A stretch of 64,000 nucleotides of DNA from Pseudomonas putida (GCF_001941965.1 NZ_MKZO01000067.1:124001-188000); one strand, 5' to 3'. Positions 8,895-17,830 are shown, numbered from the stretch's first letter. Made by a program: numbers and translations. Notes: generated by a model not told the origin, from the sequence alone.

Positions 8895-9254
8895 TCATTG
8901 CTGCCCGTCACTCTGCTCGTCGGCTTCATCGACCCCGTTCAGCAAGAACACCACGCAGATCACCCGTACCAGGCCGGAGAAGTTCTTCACCCCGCCGTGG
9001 CGCAGGTGCACCTCCCGATCGACATGGGACAGCACCGAATTGACCGTGCAGCCATTGGCCCGGGCGATCCGCTCCAGCACCGCCCAGTAGATGCTTTCCA
9101 GGCGCAGGCAGGTGGCGAAGCCGTTCAGGCGCACCGAACGGGACAGCGGCTGGGCGAGCTGCATGTTGAAATCCGATTCGAACGGGTCGATATCGATGTT
9201 CCGCGCGTCACCAGGCTTGCGCACGCTCTGATTCAGGGATCGGGACATTGCCAT
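8895..9254 (-). CDS. Ribbon-helix-helix domain protein, putative transcriptional regulator
   Basis: About 119 residues from ATG at 9254 (MAMSRSLNQSVRKPGD); a second ATG at 9248 is equally possible because neither has a clear Shine-Dalgarno sequence, and an in-frame ATG at 9302 would extend it. The centre (RSVRLNGFATCLRLESIYWAVL...) matches the RHH_4-type ribbon-helix-helix family, with the C-terminal GGVKNFSGLVRVICVVFLL typical of the group. Presumed to bind DNA as a dimer. The target is unknown. Confidence 0.72.
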   Translation of the reverse strand: MAMSRSLNQSVRKPGDARNIDIDPFESDFNMQLAQPLSRSVRLNGFATCLRLESIYWAVLERIARANGCTVNSVLSHVDREVHLRHGGVKNFSGLVRVICVVFLLNGVDEADEQSDGQQ

Positions 9255-9442
9255 ACCACGCACCAGGACAGGAAAGGGAGCGCAGGCAAGGGTGCCGCGC
9301 ATGCCCCGTCATGAAGCGCCGATGGATCTTTTCGCACTAGCAGACGCCTGCACTCCTGACGTAGGAGCAATCGGCAAAGCGGGACCTATCGGATAACCTG
9401 TGAAAATGCTTCCAGGCCTTGGCAGACGTAGCCGCCAGGCAC

Positions 9443-9478
9443 AAAAAAAGCCCGACTGCAGAACCGCAAGCCGGGCTT
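9443..9478 (-). terminator. Intrinsic terminator after the dps-like gene
   Basis: On the minus strand a GCCCGGCTT / AGTCGGGC hairpin is followed by seven Ts, 30 bases downstream of the dps-like stop. Confidence 0.8.
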
Positions 9479-9508
9479 CGTGCTCACCCTGTACGCGTCA
9501 GGGAAGGA

Positions 9509-9982
9509 TCACTTTTCCTCAAGCAGGACGCGCAGCATCCAGGCGGTTTTCTCGTGGACCTGCATGCGCTGGGTCAGCAGGTCGGCGGTCGGCTCGTCAC
9601 TGACCTTGTCGGTCAGCGGGAACAGGCTGCGCGCGGTGCGCACCACGGCTTCCTGCCCTTCGACCAGGTACTTGATCATCTCGTCCGAGCTCGGCACGCC
9701 TTCGGTTTCCTTGATCGAAGCCAGACGCAGGTACTGGGCGTAGGTGCCCGGCGCCGGGAAGCCCAGGGCGCGGATACGCTCGGCGATCGAGTCGACGGCC
9801 AGCGCCAGTTCGTTGTACTGCTCTTCGAACATCAGGTGCAGGGTACGGAAGCTCGGACCGGTCACGTTCCAGTGGAAGTTGTGGGTCTTCAGGTAGAGCA
9901 CATAGGTGTCGGCAAGCAGGCGGGACAGGCCGTCAGCGATGGACTTGCGATCTTCCTGGCTGATTCCGATATCGATTGCCAT
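9509..9982 (-). CDS. dps: Dps-like ferritin, DNA-protection / iron-storage protein
   Basis: A 157-residue Dps/ferritin-like protein from ATG at 9982, preceded by an AGGAAGGA ribosome site; the frame is open for 67 more codons upstream but those look untranslated. The ferroxidase-centre segments characteristic of Dps are visible: THNFHWNVTGPSFRTLHLMFEEQY (a His followed by the Asp/Glu cluster) and the later DEMIKY region. Dps dodecamers oxidise Fe2+ with peroxide and shield DNA. It corresponds in order to the P. aeruginosa dps gene next to aspS. Regulation is probably by oxidative or stationary-phase signals, but I found no clear operator. Confidence 0.93.
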   Translation of the reverse strand: MAIDIGISQEDRKSIADGLSRLLADTYVLYLKTHNFHWNVTGPSFRTLHLMFEEQYNELALAVDSIAERIRALGFPAPGTYAQYLRLASIKETEGVPSSDEMIKYLVEGQEAVVRTARSLFPLTDKVSDEPTADLLTQRMQVHEKTAWMLRVLLEEK

Positions 9983-10281
9983 GTAAAAATTCCTTCCTCT
10001 GATTTTCGGGTCGACAAGCTCTGGTCTCACTGTATCAAGAGTTTTCCCCACGCGCAGCCTCGACCCCGCGACACAGCGCTGCAGGCCTTTTGCGCCGGGT
10101 GTCCCGCTGATTTGAGTAGCCCCGGGCTTTGCTGTTAAATAGACGCCGTGCCGCCATGGCTGATCGTCAGCGCCATGGTGCATAGGCTGGCACCCCCACG
10201 CTTTTGCGCTTTTTCATGTACCGCGCGCCGTGGCCCCAGCTGATCCTGTGATCCGCCTAATAAGATGCGAGCCAAACCACC

Positions 10282-10869
10282 ATGTTCAAGATCGTCCACC
10301 TCCTGACGGGCGCAGCTGCCTTGCTGCTGTCCTTCATACCCAGCCTCAGGGCCGATACCACACCCTACCTGCAACAACCCGACGCCATCTACCTGGCACT
10401 CCTCGGCCTGGCCAACCTGATCCTCGCCCCCCTCGTTCCGCAGTGCTACAAAGGCGCACGCCAGTACCTGCAGATCGCCGCCAGCGTGCTGCTGGTGCTT
10501 GCAGTGATCCTGCAGGCCCTGACCCTGCTGGCACTCGACATGGGCGCCCTCGCCGCCCTGCTGGCCGCGCTGTTCGCGGCGGTGCTGCACCTCTGCGCCG
10601 GCTTCATGAGCCCGGCCAAGGCCCGCAGTACCAGCAGCGCCCACTACGACATGAGCAACCGCGATACCGGTACGGTGAAGTGGTTCAACACGTCCAAGGG
10701 CTTTGGCTTCATTTCCCGCGACTCCGGTGACGATATCTTCGTGCACTTCCGCGCCATCCGTGGCGAAGGCCACCGGGTGCTGGTCGAAGGCCAGCGCGTG
10801 GAGTTCTCGGTGATGAATCGTGACAAGGGTTTGCAGGCCGAAGACGTGATCGCCGCTCCCCGGCGCTGA
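10282..10869 (+). CDS. Membrane protein with C-terminal cold-shock domain
   Basis: A 195-residue fusion. Residues 1-110 contain three or four hydrophobic segments (for example LLTGAAALLLSFIPSL and LQIAASVLLVLAVILQALTL). Residues 128-192 are a complete cold-shock domain with RNP1 KGFGFI and RNP2 DIFVHF (GTVKWFNTSKGFGFISRDSG). Cold-shock domains bind single-stranded RNA and DNA, so this protein may tether that activity to the inner membrane. The same architecture exists in other pseudomonads at this locus. It is followed by a strong bidirectional terminator and converges with slyX. Confidence 0.9.
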   Translation: MFKIVHLLTGAAALLLSFIPSLRADTTPYLQQPDAIYLALLGLANLILAPLVPQCYKGARQYLQIAASVLLVLAVILQALTLLALDMGALAALLAALFAAVLHLCAGFMSPAKARSTSSAHYDMSNRDTGTVKWFNTSKGFGFISRDSGDDIFVHFRAIRGEGHRVLVEGQRVEFSVMNRDKGLQAEDVIAAPRR

Positions 10870-10880
10870 TCGCTGAACGG

Positions 10881-10918
10881 AAAAAGCCGCGAAGCTTGTG
10901 GGCTATCGCGGCTTTTTT
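10881..10918. terminator. Bidirectional terminator between the cold-shock-domain gene and slyX
   Basis: AAAAAGCCGCGA and TCGCGGCTTTTTT form a 12-base stem with A and T runs on both sides, serving the convergent genes on either strand. Confidence 0.85.
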
Positions 10919-10930
10919 ATGTGCGAAATT

Positions 10931-11137
10931 TCAGTAATGCGGTGGCGGCGCTTCTTCTTCGCTGGCCTCGTATTGCCCCATCACCTCTTCGTAGCGCTTG
11001 AGCAAGGCCGCCATCTGCAACTGCAGGCGATCCACCACCCGCTGCTGCTCGACGATCACATCGTTCAGCGCCAGCAGGGTGTCATCCTGGAACGCCAGGC
11101 GACTCTCCAGCTCCATTACCCGCTCTTCAAGACTCAT
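10931..11137 (-). CDS. slyX: SlyX family protein
   Basis: A 68-residue, nearly all-helical protein (MSLEERVMELESRLAFQDDTL...) with heptad repeats forming a coiled coil and the SlyX signature LNDVIVEQQRVVDRLQ, ending in the proline-containing PPPHY tail. Function is unknown; originally linked to phiX174 lysis in E. coli. The start lies three bases beyond the HIT gene stop, so the two are co-transcribed. Confidence 0.93.
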   Translation of the reverse strand: MSLEERVMELESRLAFQDDTLLALNDVIVEQQRVVDRLQLQMAALLKRYEEVMGQYEASEEEAPPPHY

Positions 11138-11140
11138 CGC

Positions 11141-11566
11141 TCAAGCCTCCGCGAAACGGAAGTCATCGCCCATTACCTGGGCAATACACCGACGCACTTC
11201 ATTCAATTGATCGGCGGAGTATTCGCTTGCAGGTTTCTGCCCCCACACCGGCGCAGGCCATGCCGCATCATTGCGACGGCGCACGATCACATGCATATGT
11301 AGCTGGCTAACTACATTACCCAGTGCCGCGACATTCATCTTGTCGGCCGCAAAACAATCCTTGAGTGTTTTGCTCAGGAAATCGGTTTCTTTCCAAAGTT
11401 GCTGACGCTCACTGTCATCCAATTGAAATATTTCACTGATGCCGGCACGCCGCGGAACAAGAATGAACCATGGATAGTTAGCATCCTTACTAAGTAATAA
11501 ACGGCAAAGAGGAAAGTCTCCCAATGCGAAAGTGTCTTGTTCAAGGCGCGGATCCAAAGCAAACAC
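11141..11566 (-). CDS. HIT-family nucleotide-binding hydrolase
   Basis: A 141-residue histidine-triad fold protein (FALDPRLEQDTFALGDFPLCRLLLSKDANYPWFILVPRR...). The HIT motif near residue 95-102 reads QLHMHVIV, so the first His of the usual H-x-H-x-H is Gln while the central nucleophilic His and the last His remain; this Gln form is found in many gammaproteobacterial members. The family hydrolyses or transfers nucleoside phosphates; the substrate here is unknown. It is the first gene of a two-gene unit with slyX. Confidence 0.9.
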   Translation of the reverse strand: MFALDPRLEQDTFALGDFPLCRLLLSKDANYPWFILVPRRAGISEIFQLDDSERQQLWKETDFLSKTLKDCFAADKMNVAALGNVVSQLHMHVIVRRRNDAAWPAPVWGQKPASEYSADQLNEVRRCIAQVMGDDFRFAEA

Positions 11567-12316
11567 GGGGCAATCTCCTCATCATTCAGTGCAATCCGCC
11601 TGCGCGGCGCATGAACGCAGGATACTCCTGTTGCCCGGATCGGGCACGGAGAGAGCGGGAAGGCACCGAAAAGCGGCCTGAAACAGCGGCCAGGCGAAGC
11701 GTTTCACCCCGTGTTTCCGGGCATCGGTAACAAAATGCTACTTTCCGCACCAAAATGGCGCTCACCGACCCGCTGCGGAGCGTCGAGTATCCACAAATTA
11801 CCCACTCAGAGCCTTGCAACGGTAACGTCCTGACTTTGGGGTCGGATTTTCCGTTATTCCGAAAAAATACCGACGAAAGAGCCGACCGTTCTTTCGGCCC
11901 CGGTTTTTCGGACTTTTTCCAGCGTTGCACTGGAAAATGTGAAAAATTCGTCAACACTAGGGTGCTTTGAGCACGCTTGTTGCATTGCTCCCTGGCATGG
12001 ACGGCACGCCATCTGCATAGGCAGGTGAAGTGCGACAAATAACAACAGCTGGACGGGTAGACAGGGAGTCCGGGCAGCATGAACTGCGGTTCTGCCCTAT
12101 CCCAAACAGCGCTGGAGTTGTGCAGTCCGAATGCGACATGGATATAACTATTTGCGACATGACCATAAAGTTACCGAAAGGTTCAATTCGCAAGTACCAC
12201 TAATGACAATTGGCGTGATATACATTTCCGCCGATTCAAACAAGAAAGAGCAGCCCCAATAAAAAAACCAGGTGGGGCAGCAGTAATCTTCCTAAAAACC
12301 AAAGGAGCAAATCACG
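11567..12316. other. Long intergenic region upstream of the OprD porin
   Basis: About 750 bases between divergent HIT and oprD genes. The left part carries the promoter for the HIT-slyX unit. At 12133-12159 there are two directly repeated ArgR-like half-sites (described separately). A 164-codon minus-strand frame covers part of the region but has no ribosome site and no recognisable composition, so I do not call it a gene. The AT-rich 12120-12300 stretch is the likely oprD promoter and 5' leader. Confidence 0.6.
12133..12159. promoter_or_regulatory. Candidate ArgR operator (two half-sites 21 bases apart) upstream of oprD
   Basis: GCGACA occurs at 12133-12138 and 12154-12159. On the minus strand these read TGTCGC in direct repeat with a 21-base period, the spacing known for Pseudomonas ArgR half-sites (TGTCGC, eight bases, AA, five bases). 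The downstream AA positions are imperfect. P. aeruginosa oprD is an ArgR-activated gene, so the placement fits. Confidence 0.5.
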
Positions 12317-13588
12317 ATGCGCGTGATGAAGTGGAGCATGATCGCCCTGGCCGTAGCCGCCGGGACCTCGCAACTGGCTGTAGCGTCCTCCCAGGAGGAG
12401 TCCAAGGGTTTCGTCGAAGACAGCACCCTGAACGTGAAAACCCGTGCAATGTACATGAACCGTGATTTCAAGCACGGTGCAGGCAACTCTACAAGCGGCA
12501 CTGCTGGCTATCGCGAAGACAGCGGTGTTTCGCTGCTGGGCACCTTCGAATCCGGCTTCACCCAAGGCACCGTCGGCGTCGGCGTCGACGCAATCGCCAT
12601 GGGATCCGCTCGCATTGACGGCGGCAGCGGCCGCCGCGGCAATGGCCTTTTCGCAAACGACAGCGATGGCAACCCGGAAAAATCCCAAGGCAAAGCCGGC
12701 GCAGCAGTCAAGTTCCGCATCTCCGATACCGTACTGAAGTACGGTGACCAGTTCGTCGCCAGCCCGGTCTTCTCTACTGACGACAGCCGCCTGATGCCCG
12801 AAATGACTCGCGGCACCTTGATCACCAGCAAGGAAATCAGCGGCCTGGAACTGAGCGCTGGTCGCTTCACCTCCATGAGCGCCCAGACCGGCATGGGTCA
12901 TGACAGCATCGCTGGCAAAGGCGAACCCGGCCTGACCTCGGCCAACATCGCCGGCGCCACCTACGCCTTCACCGACAATTTCACTGGCACCCTGGCCACG
13001 TCGGACGTAGAGGACTACTTCAAGAAGCACTACCTGAACCTGAACCTGACCGCCCCTCTGGGCGAGAAGCAGTCGCTGAACTTCGACCTCAACGCCTACC
13101 GCACCAAGGATCAGGGCAAGGAATTCGCTGGCCCTCAGGACAACAAGATCTGGAGCCTTGCAGCAGCCTATGCCCTGGAAGGTCACAAGTTCACCCTGGC
13201 CTACCAGCGCTCCAGCGGCGACACCGGTTACTACTATGGTGTAGACGGCGGCGGCACCGTATTCCTGGCCAACTCCATTCAGATTTCCGACTTCAACGGC
13301 GCGGAAGAGAAATCCTGGCAGGCTCGCTACGACCTGAACATGGCTTCCTACGGTGTTCCTGGTCTGAGCTTCATGACTCGCTACGTCAAGGGTGACAACA
13401 TCGACACCGGCGCTGGTGAAGGCAAAGAGCACGAGTGGAACCTGGAGAGCAAGTACGTTCTGCAGGAAGGCCCGGCCAAGGACCTGTCCCTGCGCGTTCG
13501 CTACGCCGTTTACCGTGCGACCGATAACTATTCGGTCGACAACAACGATCTGCGCCTGATCGTCGAGTACCCACTGAGCATCCTGTAA
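12317..13588 (+). CDS. oprD: OprD-family outer-membrane porin
   Basis: A 423-residue OprD porin with a signal peptide (MRVMKWSMIALAVAAGTSQL..., cleaved around VASSQ) followed by the family opening GFVEDSTLNVKTRAMYMNRD and a C-terminal beta-strand ending in the typical aromatic/aliphatic pattern (RLIVEYPLSIL). Members form 18-stranded monomeric channels for basic amino acids, dipeptides or small acids; in P. aeruginosa OprD is also the carbapenem entry route. Its position next to proS and slyX matches the P. aeruginosa oprD locus. An AAAGGAG ribosome site lies just upstream. Substrate preference cannot be read from sequence. Confidence 0.88.
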   Translation: MRVMKWSMIALAVAAGTSQLAVASSQEESKGFVEDSTLNVKTRAMYMNRDFKHGAGNSTSGTAGYREDSGVSLLGTFESGFTQGTVGVGVDAIAMGSARIDGGSGRRGNGLFANDSDGNPEKSQGKAGAAVKFRISDTVLKYGDQFVASPVFSTDDSRLMPEMTRGTLITSKEISGLELSAGRFTSMSAQTGMGHDSIAGKGEPGLTSANIAGATYAFTDNFTGTLATSDVEDYFKKHYLNLNLTAPLGEKQSLNFDLNAYRTKDQGKEFAGPQDNKIWSLAAAYALEGHKFTLAYQRSSGDTGYYYGVDGGGTVFLANSIQISDFNGAEEKSWQARYDLNMASYGVPGLSFMTRYVKGDNIDTGAGEGKEHEWNLESKYVLQEGPAKDLSLRVRYAVYRATDNYSVDNNDLRLIVEYPLSIL

Positions 13589-13616
13589 CCCCTCCGGACT
13601 ACAGACACTCAGCACG

Positions 13617-13643
13617 AAAAAGCCCGGCCTCGCCGGGCTTTTT
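13617..13643 (+). terminator. Intrinsic terminator after oprD
   Basis: AGCCCGGC, a short loop and GCCGGGCT are followed by TTTTTC, 30 bases beyond the oprD stop. Confidence 0.85.
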
Positions 13644-13754
13644 CATTTGCGTCATCGACTTACGACAGATTAGGTTTCCTGCGTTCTATACGTCACCGAT
13701 TCCCCCCCGTACAATGCGGGGTCATTTCAGTTAAGCAACCGACAACGGCCTATC

Positions 13755-15470
13755 ATGCGCACCAGTCAATATTTGCTCGCCACACAAAAAGAAACCCCTT
13801 CCGACGCGGTCGTCATCAGCCACCAGCTCATGCTGCGTGCCGGCATGATCCGCAAGCTCGCCTCCGGCCTGTACACCTGGCTGCCGATGGGCCTGCGCGT
13901 GATGCGCAAGGTCGAAGCCGTGGTTCGCGAGGAAATGAACGCCGCCGGTGCCCTGGAAGTGCTGATGCCGGCGATCCAGCCCGCGGAACTGTGGCAGGAA
14001 TCCGGTCGCTGGGAGCAGTACGGCCCCGAGCTGCTGCGCCTGAAAGACCGCCACAACCGTGAATTCTGCGTTGGCCCGACCCACGAAGAAGTGATCACCG
14101 ACCTGGCCCGCAACGAGCTGAGCAGCTACAAGCAGCTGCCGCTGAACATGTACCAGATCCAGACCAAGTTCCGTGACGAGATCCGTCCGCGCTTCGGCCT
14201 GATGCGCGGCCGCGAATTCATCATGAAGGACGCCTATTCCTTCCATGCCGACCAGGCTTCCCTGCAGGAAACCTACGACCGCATGCACCAGGCGTACTGC
14301 AACGTGTTCACCCGCCTGGGCCTGAACTTCCGTCCGGTGCAGGCCGATACCGGCTCCATCGGCGGCAGCTACTCCCACGAATTCCACGTGCTGGCCGAGT
14401 CCGGTGAAGACGATGTGATCTTCAGCGACAGCTCCGACTACGCCGCCAACATCGAGAAAGCCGAGGCGATCCCACGGGAAACCGTGCGCCCTGCGCCGAC
14501 CGAAGCCCTGCGCCTGGTCGACACCCCGAACACCAAGACCATCGCGGCCCTGGTGGAAGGCTTCGATCTGCCGATCGAGCGCACCATCAAGACCCTGATC
14601 GTTCACGGCGCCGAGAAAGGCAAACTGGTGGCCCTGATTGTCCGTGGCGACCACGAGCTGAACGAAATCAAGGCAACCAAGCTGCCCCAGGTCGCCGAAC
14701 CGCTGGTCATGGCCAACGAAGAAGAACTGCGCGCGGCCATCGGTGCCGGCGCCGGCTCCCTCGGCCCGCTGAACCTGCCGCTGCCTTGCGTGATCGACCG
14801 TTCGGTGGCCCTGATGAGCGACTTCGCCATCGGCGCCAACATCGATGACAAGCACTACTTCGGCGTGAACTGGGAGCGCGACCTGCCGGTGCCGGAAGTC
14901 GCCGACCTGCGCAACGTGGTCGAAGGTGACCCGAGCCCGGACGGCCAGGGCACCCTGCAGATCAAGCGCGGCATCGAAGTCGGGCACATCTTCCAGCTCG
15001 GCACCAAGTACAGCGAAGCGCTGAAGTGCCAGGTCCTGGGCGAGAACGGCAAGCCGGTCACCCTGGCCATGGGTTGCTACGGTATTGGTGTGTCCCGCGT
15101 GGTCGCTGCCGCCATCGAGCAGAACTACGACGACAAGGGCATCATCTGGAGCGACGCCCTGGCGCCGTTCCAGATCGCCCTGGTACCGCTGCGTTATGAA
15201 ACCGAAGAAGTCCGTGCGGCCACCGACAAGCTGTACGCCGAACTGACCGCCGCCGGTTTCGAAGTACTGCTGGACGACCGCGACAAGAAGACCAGCCCGG
15301 GCATCAAGTTTGCCGACATGGAGCTGATCGGCATCCCGCATCGCGTCGTGGTCAGCGACCGCGGCCTGGCCGAAGGCAAGCTGGAGTACAAGCACCGCAC
15401 CGAAAGCGAGGCCCAATCGCTGCCGGTGGCAGACATCGTCGCCTTCCTGCAAGCCCGTATCCGTCGCTGA
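13755..15470 (+). CDS. proS: Prolyl-tRNA synthetase
   Basis: A 571-residue class II ProRS of bacterial type, with the INS editing domain inserted between motifs 2 and 3 (about residues 225-405). Starts MRTSQYLLATQKETPSD; motif 2 region FRDEIRPRFGLMRGREF and motif 3 GCYGIGVSRVVAAAIEQ are clear. It charges tRNA-Pro and hydrolyses mischarged Ala-tRNA-Pro through the insertion. The start ATG at 13755 fits family length. A lipoprotein gene follows after 20 bases. Confidence 0.97.
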   Translation: MRTSQYLLATQKETPSDAVVISHQLMLRAGMIRKLASGLYTWLPMGLRVMRKVEAVVREEMNAAGALEVLMPAIQPAELWQESGRWEQYGPELLRLKDRHNREFCVGPTHEEVITDLARNELSSYKQLPLNMYQIQTKFRDEIRPRFGLMRGREFIMKDAYSFHADQASLQETYDRMHQAYCNVFTRLGLNFRPVQADTGSIGGSYSHEFHVLAESGEDDVIFSDSSDYAANIEKAEAIPRETVRPAPTEALRLVDTPNTKTIAALVEGFDLPIERTIKTLIVHGAEKGKLVALIVRGDHELNEIKATKLPQVAEPLVMANEEELRAAIGAGAGSLGPLNLPLPCVIDRSVALMSDFAIGANIDDKHYFGVNWERDLPVPEVADLRNVVEGDPSPDGQGTLQIKRGIEVGHIFQLGTKYSEALKCQVLGENGKPVTLAMGCYGIGVSRVVAAAIEQNYDDKGIIWSDALAPFQIALVPLRYETEEVRAATDKLYAELTAAGFEVLLDDRDKKTSPGIKFADMELIGIPHRVVVSDRGLAEGKLEYKHRTESEAQSLPVADIVAFLQARIRR

Positions 15471-15490
15471 TAGCCAATGCCAGAGTAGCC

Positions 15491-16444
15491 ATGTTCAAGC
15501 GAAGTACCTTTACCTTCGGGGGCGCCGCCTTGTGCGGCGCCCTGCTCCTCAGCGGTTGCGCCAACCAGATGTCCCAGCGCAGCGAGCACGAGGAACGCAT
15601 CGAGCGCAAGCTGCTCGAGCACAGCCTGCAGATCGATGTCGGGGAACCAGAGGTACTCGAACTGCCGCAACGCCGTGTGCGCATCCATGAACAGAAGAAC
15701 TTCGAAGTCACCGAGTTCGAAGTGACCCGGCGCTATGATCGCTACACGCCTTATCAACCCTGGCGGGAAATCTACGAGATTCCGCTGGGCGCGGTGGCGG
15801 TGGTGGCCGGGGTCGGCGCCAATGTGGTGAACATCTTCGCCCTGGGCACCCTGCCCGACAGCGTGACCCACGACTGGCTCAGCTACGGCTTCGCCGGGCT
15901 CAACCCGTTCATGAACGTGCAGTCCAACGGCCGCGCCCAGCAGAACCTGGCCGGTATCGACGAAGTGCAGAAGGACAAGCGCCAGGAATACAGCAGTGTT
16001 CCCTGGAGCGAGCGCCCGGTGCTGGTCAAGGCCGGCAAGATGGACCATGAGCTGACCACCGATCGTAACGGCGTGCTGCGCCTGAACCTGCTGGATAGCC
16101 CGTTCAGCGAACAGAATCTGACTCACATCGGCACCCTGCACCTGTCCGTGGCCGATGAAGACAGCGCAGTACGTGCCGATGCCAGCCTGCTGGTCAGCGG
16201 CACCCTGCGCAGCAAGCTGGTGGAAGCCCACGACCTGATTTTCGACGACCTCGAGGACGACGATGTCAATCAGTGGGTACACCGGGTCAAGCGCCTGTCC
16301 GACCTGGGCCTGGAGGAAGAAGCCAGCGAGCTGGAGCAGAGCCTGATCGAGCTGACCCGCAACGATCCTGAGTTGCAACAGGAGTTCCTGCAATCGTTGA
16401 GGAAGAATGCCCACCGGCTGGTGGCGGATCCTGCCGCACAGTAA
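15491..16444 (+). CDS. Conserved Pseudomonas lipoprotein
   Basis: A 317-residue protein with a lipoprotein signal peptide: hydrophobic AALCGALLLSGC with Cys in a perfect LSGC lipobox at about residue 23. The residue after the Cys is Ala, so outer-membrane sorting is expected. A hydrophobic stretch near residue 100 (GAVAVVAGVGANVVNIF) and an acidic, helical C-terminus (DDLEDDDVNQWVHRVKRLSDLG...) are the main features. It matches in position the conserved hypothetical beside proS in P. aeruginosa. Function is unknown. Confidence 0.85.
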   Translation: MFKRSTFTFGGAALCGALLLSGCANQMSQRSEHEERIERKLLEHSLQIDVGEPEVLELPQRRVRIHEQKNFEVTEFEVTRRYDRYTPYQPWREIYEIPLGAVAVVAGVGANVVNIFALGTLPDSVTHDWLSYGFAGLNPFMNVQSNGRAQQNLAGIDEVQKDKRQEYSSVPWSERPVLVKAGKMDHELTTDRNGVLRLNLLDSPFSEQNLTHIGTLHLSVADEDSAVRADASLLVSGTLRSKLVEAHDLIFDDLEDDDVNQWVHRVKRLSDLGLEEEASELEQSLIELTRNDPELQQEFLQSLRKNAHRLVADPAAQ

Positions 16445-16460
16445 ACGCAACCACTTTGCG

Positions 16461-16532
16461 GCCCTTCGCGAGCAAGCTCGCTCCCACAGTATCCGCGCAT
16501 GCCCTGTGGGAGCGAGCTTGCTCGCGAAGGGC
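16461..16532. repeat. REP pair (REPIN) between the lipoprotein gene and dinB
   Basis: Two exact 29-base inverted arms (16461-16489 and 16504-16532), each with the GTGGGAGCGAGC...TCGCGAAGGGC REP core, flank a 14-base spacer. This is the common P. fluorescens-group REP doublet placed between convergent genes; such doublets are mobilised by RAYT transposases elsewhere in the genome. Confidence 0.9.
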
Positions 16533-16553
16533 TGCGAAGCGGCCCCAATAGGT

Positions 16554-17615
16554 TTAAGCGGGAAACAGCTCCATCTGCTCATGGGCACCCCGCAGATCCA
16601 GCAAACGCACACCGATCCCCAGCAAGCGAACCGGCCGCCCGCCCCGGGCGAACGCCTGGCTGAGCAACTGCTGGTAGCTCTGCAGATCCCGCCCTGCCCC
16701 CGCCTGCTCCAGGGTGGTCTGGCTGAAGTCATGGAACTTGACCTTCACGAACGGCTTGCCGGGACGATAGCTGCTGTCGATTCGCTCCATCCGGCCATTA
16801 AGCGATTCGAGCAGTTCAGGCAGTTTTTCCAGGCAACTGGCCAGATCCGGCAGGTCCTGGTCGTAGGTATTTTCCACGCTGACAGACTGGCGCCGACTAT
16901 CGTTCTGCACCGGGCGCTCATCGATCCCACGGGCCAGGTTGAACAAACGCTCGCCAAACCCACCAAATTCCCGCACCAGCGTCAGGCGCTCCCACTGCCG
17001 AAGATCGAGACAGGTCACGATACCCAGGCGATGCAGCTTGTCCGCCGTCACCTTGCCCACCCCATGCAGCTTGCTCACGGGTAGCTCGGCGACGAAGTCC
17101 TCGACTTCCACCGGGGTAATCACGAAGCAGCCGTTGGGCTTGCGCCAGTCGCTGGCGATCTTGGCCAGGAACTTGTTCGGCGCAACACCGGCGGAGACGG
17201 TGATATGCAGGCGCTGGGATATCTTGCGGCGAATGTCCTGGGCAATCAGGGTGCCGCTGCCGGAACAGCGCTGGCTGTCGGTTACGTCCAGATAGGCCTC
17301 GTCCAGCGACAATGGCTCGATCAGGTCGGTGTATTCACGGAACACATTGTGGATTTCCCGGGAGGCTTCCTTATAGGCATCCATCCGCGGCTTGACGATC
17401 AACAGGTCCGGACACAGGCCCAAGGCATGCCGCGACGACATCGCCGAACGCACCCCGAAAGCACGGGCTTCGTAGTTGCAGGTGGCGATCACCCCACGCC
17501 GCTCCGCCGAACCGCCCACCGCCAGCGGTCGCCCTGCCAGACGCGGGTCGTCACGCATCTCGATGGCCGCGTAGAAGCAATCGCAGTCGATATGAATGAT
17601 CTTGCGTTGGCGCAT
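16554..17615 (-). CDS. dinB: DNA polymerase IV (Y-family)
   Basis: A 353-residue Y-family translesion polymerase. The palm has the N-terminal HIDCDCFYAAIEMRD with Asp10 as metal ligand and SLDEAYLDVT (about residue 100-110) with the catalytic Asp-Glu. Two helix-hairpin-helix segments (for example LHGVGKVTADKLHRLGI) and the little-finger domain follow. The C-terminus ends ...EQMELFPA, a beta-clamp-binding tail. In E. coli dinB is SOS-induced; I could not find a good CTG-N10-CAG box in the 17616-17789 upstream region. Confidence 0.95.
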   Translation of the reverse strand: MRQRKIIHIDCDCFYAAIEMRDDPRLAGRPLAVGGSAERRGVIATCNYEARAFGVRSAMSSRHALGLCPDLLIVKPRMDAYKEASREIHNVFREYTDLIEPLSLDEAYLDVTDSQRCSGSGTLIAQDIRRKISQRLHITVSAGVAPNKFLAKIASDWRKPNGCFVITPVEVEDFVAELPVSKLHGVGKVTADKLHRLGIVTCLDLRQWERLTLVREFGGFGERLFNLARGIDERPVQNDSRRQSVSVENTYDQDLPDLASCLEKLPELLESLNGRMERIDSSYRPGKPFVKVKFHDFSQTTLEQAGAGRDLQSYQQLLSQAFARGGRPVRLLGIGVRLLDLRGAHEQMELFPA

Positions 17616-17789
17616 GGATGACCGTTAATGCAGAAAAATCGTACGCGCAGTATCTCACTCGCCCTGCCCGGCCGCATCAAACCTCTGCATAACCCCCGAT
17701 TAGCGCGGCTGCGCTCTGACACCCAGCGCCAGTGAAACGCTCAGGAATGCTAACCATCTGAAGAAAAAAGGATTTTTTTCAGCTTTTGC

Positions 17790-17817
17790 TTGACAGGGAA
17801 ATGCATCCCTGTAGAAT
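17790..17817 (+). promoter_or_regulatory. Sigma-70 promoter of the first tRNA-fMet gene
   Basis: TTGACA at 17790-17795 and TAGAAT at 17812-17817 with a 16-base spacer, 13 bases before the mature tRNA. The same pair recurs in front of the second copy. Confidence 0.85.
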
Positions 17818-17830
17818 TCGATCCCACAGG

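Noticed and set aside
11586..12080. 164-codon minus-strand frame upstream of oprD
   Set aside because: No ribosome site, Cys/Arg/Ser-rich random-looking composition, and lies in a promoter region.
12236..13615. 459-codon minus-strand frame over oprD
   Set aside because: Antisense to a clear porin; composition is Gly/Ala/Val/Gln-rich shadow sequence, no ribosome site.
13731..15452. 573-codon minus-strand frame over proS
   Set aside because: Antisense shadow of a complete synthetase.
17616..17789. SOS box for dinB
   Set aside because: No CTG-N10-CAG or close variant was found on either strand.
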